Shown in pieces: positions 57,121 through 64,000 of a DNA stretch of 64,000 nucleotides. This DNA comes from Pseudomonas typographi (GTDB lineage Bacteria; Pseudomonadota; Gammaproteobacteria; Pseudomonadales; Pseudomonadaceae): the NCBI RefSeq assembly GCF_014694385.1, contig NZ_JAAOCA010000007.1, positions 124,001 through 188,000 on the forward strand, read 5' to 3'. The notes beneath the pieces were generated by a model. The model made no database searches. It was not told the DNA's origin and saw only the letters and a program-made list of their open reading frames with translations. The position numbers and the translations under genes are program-made. Within the stretch, counting starts at the first letter, position 1. Each line of letters begins with the position of its first letter.

Positions 57121-57710
57121 GCCAGGCCCAGGCGCTCACGCAGCAACGCCATGGCGCGGGCGCGATGGCTGAGCTGGTTCTTTTCGGCAGGGCTCAGTTC
57201 GGCGCTGGAGCATTCACGTTCAGGCACCCAGAACAGCGGGTCGTAACCGAAGCCGTGGTCACCCCTGGCCACCTCGAGAATGCGGCCCTGCCAAAGCCCC
57301 TCGCAGAGAATCGGCAGCGGGTCGCTGGCATGGCGCACCAAGGCCAGTACGCACACGAACTGGGCGCCGCGCTGGGCGCTGGGCACGCCGCGCAAGGCAT
57401 CGAGCAGCTTGGCATTGTTCGCCGAATCGCCTTGGCCGCCGGCATAGCGCGCCGAGTAGATACCCGGGGCGCCGCCCAGGTAGTCCACCGCCAAGCCCGA
57501 ATCGTCCGCCAGGGCTGGCAGGCCGGAAAGCCGCGCCGCGTTACGCGCCTTGAGAATGGCGTTCTCGACGAACGACAGCCCGGTTTCTTCCGGTTCGGCC
57601 GAACTGAACTCGCCGACCGAGCGCAGCGTTATGCCGCCGCCCAGCATGGCCTGCAGTTCCTTGAGTTTGCCGGTGTTATGGCTGGCCAGCACCAGTTGCT
57701 GAATGTTCAT
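57117..57710 (-). CDS. rdgB: dITP/XTP pyrophosphatase
   Basis: 197 aa. Removes non-canonical purine nucleotides (dITP, ITP, XTP). [58 protein letters not shown] with the catalytic acid, and [10 protein letters not shown] near the C-terminus. The start [12 protein letters not shown] at 57710 is the family start. Confidence 0.94.
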   Translation of the reverse strand: MNIQQLVLASHNTGKLKELQAMLGGGITLRSVGEFSSAEPEETGLSFVENAILKARNAARLSGLPALADDSGLAVDYLGGAPGIYSARYAGGQGDSANNAKLLDALRGVPSAQRGAQFVCVLALVRHASDPLPILCEGLWQGRILEVARGDHGFGYDPLFWVPERECSSAELSPAEKNQLSHRARAMALLRERLGLA

Positions 57711-57736
57711 TGCGGTGTACCCCTGTTGTGCGCCGG

Positions 57737-58357
57737 TTAAACCGCCACCTTGTGTTGCGCAAACCCTGGGCTGCTGACCCGGTAGATACCGATTTCGCCG
57801 AGCAGGTTGGGCCATAGCTTACTCGCCCAGTTGTGGCGGTGTTGGTGGTCCACCGCCAAACGGTCGAGCACCTGCGCCTGGCGCTCGTGGCACAGTGCCT
57901 CGAAATCCTTGAACGTACAGAAGTGGATGTTCGGTGTGTTGTACCAGGTATAGGGCAGGAACTCCGAAACCGGCATTTTGCCTTTGCTCGCCAGGTACCA
58001 GCGGCAGCGCCAGTGGCCGAAGTTGGGGAAGGTAATGATGCATTGGCGGCCAACCCGCAGCATTTCGTCGAGAATGCGGTCGGGGTAGGTCACCGCCTGC
58101 AGCGCCTGGGTCATGACGACCACGTCGAAACTGTTGCTGGCGAAGTTGCCCAGGCCCTTGTTCAGGTCCTGCTCGATCACGTTGATGCCTTTGCGCACGC
58201 ACTCGGTGAGGTTGTCAGGGTCGATCTCCAGGCCATAACCGCTGACGCGCTTATGGTCGCGCAGCCAGGCTAATAGTTCGCCATTGCCGCAGCCCAGGTC
58301 GAGCACACGGCTGCCGGCGGGGATCCACTCCTGGATGATGTCCAAATCGGCTCTCAT
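57737..58357 (-). CDS. metW: methionine biosynthesis protein MetW
   Basis: 206 aa. SAM-methyltransferase-like protein with [15 protein letters not shown]. MetW partners MetX; in several proteobacteria it is needed for full activity of MetX. Starts 8 bases after the metX stop. Confidence 0.92.
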   Translation of the reverse strand: MRADLDIIQEWIPAGSRVLDLGCGNGELLAWLRDHKRVSGYGLEIDPDNLTECVRKGINVIEQDLNKGLGNFASNSFDVVVMTQALQAVTYPDRILDEMLRVGRQCIITFPNFGHWRCRWYLASKGKMPVSEFLPYTWYNTPNIHFCTFKDFEALCHERQAQVLDRLAVDHQHRHNWASKLWPNLLGEIGIYRVSSPGFAQHKVAV

Positions 58358-58364
58358 GGGGCCC

Positions 58365-59504
58365 TCAAATCTCGATGCGGTTCATGTAGCTGGAGAAGCC
58401 TTGCAGGTAACGGGGTACCGGAATCAGGAAGGCGTCGTGGCCTTGCGGGGCGTCGATTTCCAGGTAGCACACATTCTTGCGCGCGGCCATCAGGGCATTG
58501 ACCAGCTCGCGCGAGCGGGCAGGGGAGAAGCGCCAATCGGTGGTGAACGACATGATGCAAAAGTTCGCCTTCACGTTTTCGAAGGTCTTGGCCAGGTCAT
58601 CGCCATAGGCTGCGGCCGGGTCGAAGTAGTCCAGGGCCTTGGTCATCAGCAGGTAGGTATTGGCATCGAACCGGCCAGAGAACTCTTCGCCCTGGTAGCG
58701 CAGGTAGCTTTCGACCTGAAATTCCACGCTGTGGAAGTCATAGTTGAGCTTTTCGCTTTTGAGGCCTCGGCCGAATTTCTCGCCCATCGAGTCATCAGAT
58801 AAATACGTGATGTGCCCGACCATGCGCGCCAGCATCAGCCCGCGCTTGGGGATCACCCCTTCGGCCTGGAAGTTGCCGCCGTGAAACTCCGGGTCGGACA
58901 GGATCGCTTGGCGCGCGACCTCGTTGAAGGCGATGTTCTGCGCCGAAAGCTTCGGTGCCGAGGCAATCGCCACGCAGTGGCGAACGCGCTCCGGGTAGGT
59001 TAATGCCCACTGCAACGCTTGCATGCCACCCAAGCTGCCACCGACCACGGCCGCCCATACCGGGATGCCCAAGTGGTCGGCCAATAACGCCTGGCTGTGT
59101 ACCCAGTCTTCTACGGTCAACACCGGGAACTGGGCGCCGAACGGCTGGCCGGTGTCGGGGTCGATACTGCTTGGGCCGGTGGAACCATTGCAACCACCAA
59201 GGTTGTTCAGCGACACCACGAAGAAACGGCGGGTGTCGATGGGCTTGCCCGGGCCGATGCAGCTGTCCCACCAGCCAGGCTTGCGGTCGGTTTCGCTATG
59301 GTAACCGGCGGCATGATGGTGCCCGGACAGGGCGTGGCAGATCAGCACGGCGTTACTGGCCGAGGCATTGAGCGTGCCATAGGTCTCGTATACGAGGTCG
59401 TACTCGGCAATGGCGCGGCCGCAGGCCAGGGCCAGCGGTTCGCTGAAATGAGCGATTTGTGGGGTGACGATACCGACGGAATCTTCGGCGAAGACCTTGG
59501 ACAT
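58365..59504 (-). CDS. metX: homoserine O-acyltransferase (MetX type, probably O-succinyltransferase)
   Basis: 379 aa. Alpha/beta-hydrolase-fold enzyme that activates homoserine for methionine synthesis. Oxyanion region [28 protein letters not shown], nucleophile elbow [13 protein letters not shown], and the catalytic Asp and His late in the protein (APQGHDAFL). Pseudomonas MetX enzymes are usually annotated as succinyl-specific. The start is the Met at 59504 ([11 protein letters not shown]). Confidence 0.92.
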   Translation of the reverse strand: MSKVFAEDSVGIVTPQIAHFSEPLALACGRAIAEYDLVYETYGTLNASASNAVLICHALSGHHHAAGYHSETDRKPGWWDSCIGPGKPIDTRRFFVVSLNNLGGCNGSTGPSSIDPDTGQPFGAQFPVLTVEDWVHSQALLADHLGIPVWAAVVGGSLGGMQALQWALTYPERVRHCVAIASAPKLSAQNIAFNEVARQAILSDPEFHGGNFQAEGVIPKRGLMLARMVGHITYLSDDSMGEKFGRGLKSEKLNYDFHSVEFQVESYLRYQGEEFSGRFDANTYLLMTKALDYFDPAAAYGDDLAKTFENVKANFCIMSFTTDWRFSPARSRELVNALMAARKNVCYLEIDAPQGHDAFLIPVPRYLQGFSSYMNRIEI

Positions 59505-59637
59505 CTGGCCTGCTCTCGGATAAATGAGGCGTAAGTCTACGGCAGGTGGTGGTGGGCCGGCTATAAAGGGTTGAGCGGTAAGCCGAAAGCGCCAAGCGCG
59601 CGGCGAAACCCTACCGCTTGAAGCGTGCCGCGAATGG

Positions 59638-59756
59638 GCTGTTTCAGACGCTGGGCGCACAACATTGGCGGCGCCTTTGCTGGCGGGCTGCGTCGCCGCG
59701 CCCGCCAGCAAACTCGCGCTTCAATGCACGTGCAAACTTTTAAAACACCCTACTAG
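59638..59756. repeat. inverted-repeat element ending at the yggT stop (copy 2)
   Basis: Left end GCTGTTTCAGAC (59638-59649) matches 11 of 12 bases of the end of copy 1 at 41168-41320. The right end and stop share the 14-base sequence AAACACCCTACTAG (59743-59756) with 41314-41327, in the same register to the stop codon. Inside is a perfect 12-bp stem, TTTGCTGGCGGG (59676-59687) with CCCGCCAGCAAA (59701-59712). Confidence 0.6.
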
Positions 59757-60343
59757 ATAAGCCTTGAAATCACCGCTGGCATCAGCGTCATCTGCGCCAG
59801 GTAGCCGATCACGAAGGTGTCGAGCAGTTGGATAATCACGAATGCCACGATAGGCGACAGGTCCAGGCCGCCCATGGTCGGGATGATGCGGCGAAGTGGA
59901 GCCAGCATCGGCTCGCAGAGCTGGTTGGCCAATTCCGCCGCCGGGTTGTGGCTGTTGGGGGCGACCCAACTCACGATCACCATGAGAATCATGGCGAAGA
60001 AAAACACTTTCAGAAACAGCGCAGCCACCCCGATGACGGCCCAGATCAGCATTTGCAGCGGGTTGCCGACCACGCCGTAAGTGAGCAGCAGTGTGAGCGA
60101 CATCACGATCAACTGCACCACGATCGCCAACAGCAGCGAGGCGGTGTCGATGCCGCCCACGCTCGGGATCACCTTGCGCAAAGGCCGCAGTAGCGGCTGG
60201 GTGGCGCGCACGGCTACCTGGCAAAGCGGGTTGTAGAAATCTGCGCGTACCAGTTGCAGGATGAACCGCAGCACTACCAACAGCAGATACAAGCCGCCGA
60301 ACACCTGGATGACGAATACGGCAGCCCCATTCAATCCCATCAT
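59753..60343 (-). CDS. YggT family membrane protein
   Basis: 196 aa containing two YggT repeats, each with two membrane segments and the pattern FYNPLCQVAVRATQPLLRPLRKVIP and NQLCEPMLAPLRRIIPTMGGLD. Linked to osmotic or cell-shape functions in other bacteria, but without a proven activity. Eleven bases after proC, forming yggS-proC-yggT. Confidence 0.88.
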   Translation of the reverse strand: MMGLNGAAVFVIQVFGGLYLLLVVLRFILQLVRADFYNPLCQVAVRATQPLLRPLRKVIPSVGGIDTASLLLAIVVQLIVMSLTLLLTYGVVGNPLQMLIWAVIGVAALFLKVFFFAMILMVIVSWVAPNSHNPAAELANQLCEPMLAPLRRIIPTMGGLDLSPIVAFVIIQLLDTFVIGYLAQMTLMPAVISRLI

Positions 60344-60353
60344 ATGTCGCTCC

Positions 60354-61172
60354 TTATTTGCCTAACTGTTCGGCCAGTTCCACCGAGCGCGCCGCAGCCG
60401 CGCCCAGCGCCTTGCTTGCCAAGGCTTCGAAGCCCCCGGCCTGAAACGCCCTGATTGCCGCTTCGGTGGTGCCGCCTGGGGAGGTCACGCGCCGGCGCAG
60501 TTCTGCGGCATCGACATCGCTGCCCAGCGCCATGCGTGCCGCGCCCAGCGCCGTTTGCAGGGTCAGGCGTGCGGCGGTTTCGCGCGGTAGGCCCAATTGT
60601 TCGCCCGCGGCGGTCATGGCCTCCATCAGCAAAAAGAAATACGCAGGGCCACTGCCCGATACAGCGGTGACGGCGTCGAGTTGGGGTTCTTCATCGAGCC
60701 ACAGGGCCACACCGACTGCTTCAAGCAGTTGTGTAGCCTGCTGCCGTTGCCCTGGCGACACCTGGGCGGTCGCATAGAGGCCGCTGGCACCCTCACGCAC
60801 CAACGCCGGGGTGTTCGGCATGCAGCGCACGATGGGGCGCTCGCCCAGCCACTGGGCCAAGCTGTGGCAGGTGATGCCGGCGGCCACCGAGACCACCAGC
60901 TGCTGCGGCTGCAGCGCCGGTTTCAGGGCTTCGCACACGGCTTTCATCATTTGCGGCTTGACCGCCAATACCACCACCTCGGCGCCCGCGGCGGCCTCGG
61001 CGTTATCGGCGAACATGGCGATGCCGTATTCGGCGGCCAATTGCACACGTTTATCCGCCCCGGGGTCGCTGGCGCGAATGCGCGAGGCATCGACGCCTTG
61101 GGCGCGCAGGCCGCCGATCAAGCTCGCGGCCATGTTTCCTGAGCCGATGAAGGCAATGTGGGTGTCGCTCAT
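60354..61172 (-). CDS. proC: pyrroline-5-carboxylate reductase
   Basis: 272 aa. Last step of proline synthesis. N-terminal Rossmann IAFIGSGNMAASLIGGL, VVLAVKPQMMKAVCE, IVRCMPNTPALV, VTAVSGSGPAYFFLLMEAM, and VTSPGGTTEAAIRAF near the end. Full length, in the usual arrangement behind yggS. Confidence 0.95.
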   Translation of the reverse strand: MSDTHIAFIGSGNMAASLIGGLRAQGVDASRIRASDPGADKRVQLAAEYGIAMFADNAEAAAGAEVVVLAVKPQMMKAVCEALKPALQPQQLVVSVAAGITCHSLAQWLGERPIVRCMPNTPALVREGASGLYATAQVSPGQRQQATQLLEAVGVALWLDEEPQLDAVTAVSGSGPAYFFLLMEAMTAAGEQLGLPRETAARLTLQTALGAARMALGSDVDAAELRRRVTSPGGTTEAAIRAFQAGGFEALASKALGAAAARSVELAEQLGK

Positions 61173-61203
61173 GGAGGGTCCTTATACGTTGGGGGGCGTG
61201 CGC

Positions 61204-61893
61204 TCAGGCGGGTGTGCCGTAGTCGCGTGCGCCGAACAGGGCCGTGCCGATTCGCACCCAGGTAGCGCCATGGGCAATGGCGGCTTCCAGGTCGTGGCTC
61301 ATGCCCATCGAGAGAGTGTCCAGTGGCAGGTCAAGCTGTTGTTGCAGGGCTTGTACCTGCGCAAAGGCTGCGTCTTGTGCGGCGCGGTCCTCGGTGGGTT
61401 GCGGAATCGCCATCAACCCACGCAGGCGCACGTTGGGCAACGCCGCCACCGCTGTGGCCAACGCGGGAAGCTCGGCCGGCGAACAACCGGCCTTGCTCGC
61501 CTCGCCGCTGATGTTCACCTGCAGGCAGATGTTCAGCGCCGGCAGCCCTGGCGGGCGTTGCTCGGCCAAGCGTTCGGCGATCTTTAGGCGGTCTACGGAA
61601 TGTACCCAATCGAAATGCTCGGCAATGGCCTTGGTCTTGTTCGATTGGATGGGGCCGATGAAATGCCAACTCAGGGGCAGGTCGGCCAGTTCGGCCTGCT
61701 TGGCCAGGGCCTCTTGCAGGTAGTTTTCACCCACGGCGCGCACCCCGGCCGCATAGGCTTCGCGGACCGCGGCGGCAGGTTTGGTCTTGCTCACCGCCAA
61801 CAGGCCGATGGCCGCTTCGCTGCGACCTGCAGCCAGGGCCGCGGCCCTGATACGGGCGCTTACCGAGGAAACGTTGTCTGCTATCGTGGACAT
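61204..61893 (-). CDS. yggS: PLP homeostasis protein (YggS/PLPBP family)
   Basis: 229 aa. Binds pyridoxal phosphate without known catalytic turnover and buffers cellular B6 and amino acid pools. PLP Lys in GLLAVSKTKPAAAVREA (about Lys36), GENYLQEA, WHFIGPIQSNKTKAI, and LSMGMSHDLEAAIAHGATWVRIG. Divergent from pilT with a 63-base shared gap. Confidence 0.93.
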   Translation of the reverse strand: MSTIADNVSSVSARIRAAALAAGRSEAAIGLLAVSKTKPAAAVREAYAAGVRAVGENYLQEALAKQAELADLPLSWHFIGPIQSNKTKAIAEHFDWVHSVDRLKIAERLAEQRPPGLPALNICLQVNISGEASKAGCSPAELPALATAVAALPNVRLRGLMAIPQPTEDRAAQDAAFAQVQALQQQLDLPLDTLSMGMSHDLEAAIAHGATWVRIGTALFGARDYGTPA

Positions 61894-61956
61894 AACTTGC
61901 GCCAGCGGCTTTGGGTCTGCGGCATTCTACCTGCTTGTCCGTATTTGGGGAGCCTC

Positions 61957-62991
61957 ATGGACATTACCGAACTGCTTGCCTTCAGCGCGAAACAGGGGGC
62001 TTCGGACCTGCACTTGTCTGCCGGGCTGCCACCGATGATTCGCGTAGACGGCGATGTACGCCGGATCAACCTGCCACCGCTGGAAGACAAACAAGTGCAG
62101 GAACTGATCTACGACATCATGAACGATAAGCAACGCCAAGACTTCGAAGAGTTCCTGGAAACCGACTTTTCGTTCGAAGTGCCTGGTGTGGCGCGTTTTC
62201 GCGCCAACGCGTTCAACCAGAACCGCGGCGCCGGCGCGGTGTTTCGCACCATTCCGTCCACGGTACTGACGATGGCCGACCTTGGCATGGGGGATGTGTT
62301 TCGGCGTATTGCAGAGGTGCCCCGTGGCCTGGTGCTCGTCACCGGCCCGACCGGTTCGGGTAAGTCCACCACCCTGGCGGCGCTGATCGACTACCTCAAT
62401 AGCAACAAGCATCAGCATATTCTTACCATCGAAGACCCGATCGAATTCGTTCACGAGTCGAAAAAGTGCCTGGTGAACCAGCGTGAGATCCACCGTGACA
62501 CCTTGGGCTTCGCCCCCGCGCTGCGCTCGGCGTTGCGTGAAGACCCCGACGTGATTCTGGTGGGCGAGATGCGCGACCTGGAAACCATTCGCCTGGCGTT
62601 GACCGCGGCTGAAACCGGCCACTTGGTATTCGGCACCTTGCACACCACCTCGGCGGCCAAGACCATCGACCGGGTGGTCGACGTGTTCCCGGCCGAGGAA
62701 AAGTCCATGGTGCGTTCGATGTTGTCGGAGTCGTTGCAGGCGGTGATCTCGCAAACCTTGTTGCGCAAGATCGGCGGCGGCCGGGTGGCCGCTCACGAGA
62801 TCATGATCGGCACGTCGGCCATCCGTAACTTAATCCGCGAAGACAAAGTGGCGCAGATGTATTCGGCCATCCAGACCGGCGGCCAGATCGGCATGCAAAC
62901 ACTCGACATGTGCTTGAAGGACCTGCTCGCCAAGGGCCTGATCAACCGTGATAGTGCGCGGGAAAAAGCCAAGATCCCCGACAATTTCTAA
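61957..62991 (+). CDS. pilT: type IV pilus twitching motility ATPase
   Basis: 344 aa. Hexameric retraction motor. Walker A GPTGSGKSTTLA, Asp box LTIEDPIEFVH, Walker B EDPDVILVGEMRD, His box GHLVFGTLHT, and the PilT-specific AIRNLIRE. The ATG at 61957 follows GGGGAG. No pilU follows here, unlike P. aeruginosa. Confidence 0.94.
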   Translation: MDITELLAFSAKQGASDLHLSAGLPPMIRVDGDVRRINLPPLEDKQVQELIYDIMNDKQRQDFEEFLETDFSFEVPGVARFRANAFNQNRGAGAVFRTIPSTVLTMADLGMGDVFRRIAEVPRGLVLVTGPTGSGKSTTLAALIDYLNSNKHQHILTIEDPIEFVHESKKCLVNQREIHRDTLGFAPALRSALREDPDVILVGEMRDLETIRLALTAAETGHLVFGTLHTTSAAKTIDRVVDVFPAEEKSMVRSMLSESLQAVISQTLLRKIGGGRVAAHEIMIGTSAIRNLIREDKVAQMYSAIQTGGQIGMQTLDMCLKDLLAKGLINRDSAREKAKIPDNF

Positions 62992-63026
62992 CCCCCATCG
63001 CCCTACCGAGCGGCCTGCCATGGGGG
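62992..63026. terminator. weak hairpin after pilT
   Basis: CCCCCAT (62992-62998) directly after the pilT stop pairs with ATGGGGG (63020-63026), loop 21 bases. Possible terminator between the convergent pilT and NlpC genes; no T-run. Confidence 0.35.
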
Positions 63027-63033
63027 ATGTGGG

Positions 63034-63756
63034 TCAGCGCGTGCGGGTGTGCTGCTCATCACCCACACTGGCCAGGCGAATGGGCTGCTGCTGCGGCTTG
63101 AGCACACGCTTGGCCACCACATAACGCTCGTTCCAGTAGGGCTTGTCGAGCGTGTCGATGGTCACGGCCTTGCCGCGGCTAGGGGCATGGATGAAGCGAT
63201 CATCGCCCAGGTAAATGGCCACATGGTTGACCTGCCGCCCGCGGGTATTGAAGAACAGCAAATCGCCAGGCTTGAGGTCGCTGCGCTCGACCTTTACGCC
63301 GTGGCCGGCGGCCATGTCGCGCGAGGTGCGTGGCAGGTTTACGCTATTGACGTCGTTGAAGGCGTACTTCACCAAGCCGCTGCAATCGAACCCTTTGCTC
63401 GGGCTGGTACCGCCCCAGCGGTAGGGGGTACCCAATGCGTTGACCGCACGGGCTACCACGATGCTGCTTTGCTTGGTCGTGGCTTGTGCCAGGGCGGGTT
63501 CGATGCTGCCGCCCTTGCCACGCTTACTATGGTCTACCGTGCGGCCGGAGCGTTTTTTGCGGGGCTCTAGCGTGGCAACGGTAGTTTGTTGCCGGGCGTT
63601 GCTCGGCGTATGGCTTTGCGGGTTGGCTTGCGCGCTCTCGGTGCGGGCGGTCTGGCCCGAGAAACCGCTGGGAAGACGTTGCTCACGGGTGGTGGCGTGG
63701 GCGGCCAGTGGTAACAAAAGGCAAAGGGTCAGCCATGTCTTGGTAATTGGACGCAT
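63034..63756 (-). CDS. NlpC/P60 family cell-wall peptidase (C40)
   Basis: 240 aa. Signal peptide (TKTWLTLCLLLPLAAHA), a basic, low-complexity linker (about residues 25-100, with EPRKKRSGRTVDHSKRGKGG), then an NlpC/P60 domain: catalytic Cys in GFDCSGLVKYAF, His in VNHVAIYLG and a polar third residue in FIHAPSRG. Probably a D,L-endopeptidase cutting peptidoglycan stem peptides. The start at 63756 opens the signal peptide. Confidence 0.87.
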   Translation of the reverse strand: MRPITKTWLTLCLLLPLAAHATTREQRLPSGFSGQTARTESAQANPQSHTPSNARQQTTVATLEPRKKRSGRTVDHSKRGKGGSIEPALAQATTKQSSIVVARAVNALGTPYRWGGTSPSKGFDCSGLVKYAFNDVNSVNLPRTSRDMAAGHGVKVERSDLKPGDLLFFNTRGRQVNHVAIYLGDDRFIHAPSRGKAVTIDTLDKPYWNERYVVAKRVLKPQQQPIRLASVGDEQHTRTR

Positions 63757-64000
63757 TAGGCAAGGCTCGGTGGGTTGACGCGCAACTTTATAACAGCTTT
63801 TTTTGCCGTTTTCCCCCCGTTTGTCGATCCGGGCCCTGCGCATGAAGAACCTCTGGTAGCGGAAATTGTCGTAAAAAACCACTCGAACCCCCCTATTCTC
63901 GGGCGTTACGCTTACCAGGGTGGGTGGTGACCACTTGTCGGGGCATCGGCAAAAAGTCACATACCTGCCTAAAAAATTTAATTATCAGAGGGGAGCGAAG
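63757..64000. other. upstream region of the NlpC/P60 gene
   Basis: On the minus strand TGTTATAAA (63795-63787) is an extended -10 box about 30 bases before the start codon. The region beyond is A+T-rich toward the window end (an AATTTAATTATC stretch near 63976), and I see no further gene before the edge. Confidence 0.5.

Overview
The window is one uninterrupted stretch of a Pseudomonas chromosome (high G+C, dense coding). Gene content and order match the conserved block that in P. aeruginosa and P. putida runs from the spu polyamine operon to pilT. The CadR/CadA cadmium pair beside thyA, and pilT followed by an NlpC/P60 gene instead of pilU, point to the P. putida side of the genus. That assignment rests on protein-level recognition and remembered gene order; no search was run. 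I see no tRNA, rRNA, prophage, transposase or CRISPR array.

Layout. 1-8.4 kb: spuBCDEFGH, putrescine glutamylation and transamination plus a polyamine ABC importer, closed by a clear terminator. 8.5-18.3 kb: housekeeping and poorly known genes (lipase-like hydrolase, DUF2059, 2OG-Fe(II) oxygenase, DUF523, serA, FAH-family hydrolase, two tandem SdiA-regulated-type proteins, rpiA, ilvA, DUF2269). 18.5-24.0 kb: rppH-ptsP, an NRDE protein, lgt-thyA. 24.05-24.75 kb: a non-conserved island with a strongly folded leader RNA ahead of a frameshifted DUF3077-like gene. 24.7-27.7 kb: cadR and cadA with a MerR-type operator between them. 27.7-31 kb: a GTPase/membrane-protein pair (DUF3482/DUF2868) divergent from folA. 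31-38.3 kb: a phosphorylcholine-phosphatase-like enzyme, ilvD, an MFS transporter, mgtE, rlmI. 38.5-43.9 kb: a small orphan gene, HDOD, mutM, a small secreted protein, ferredoxin, coaD, TetR, sulfurtransferase. 43.8-52.4 kb: yheT-type hydrolase, rsmD, two M16 peptidases, ftsY-ftsE-ftsX-rpoH. 52.5-64 kb: mtgA, DUF423, thiS-thiG-trmB, then the minus-strand series yggS-proC-yggT and metX-metW-rdgB-hemW-DUF3392, pilT, and an NlpC/P60 peptidase.

Most genes are core metabolism and cell-envelope functions in short operons with overlapping stops and starts. The most interesting signals are non-coding: (i) the leader at 24288-24424, with a 17-bp helix and competing helices next to a Shine-Dalgarno sequence; (ii) two related inverted-repeat elements ending at the same offset from a stop codon (41168-41327 and 59638-59756); (iii) an (HD)n tract in CadA built from a GATCAC hexamer repeat; (iv) a predicted leaderless folA message; (v) a minus-strand terminator upstream of an MFS gene; (vi) a perfect 20-bp palindrome over the rlmI promoter; (vii) hairpins in every gap of the spu operon.
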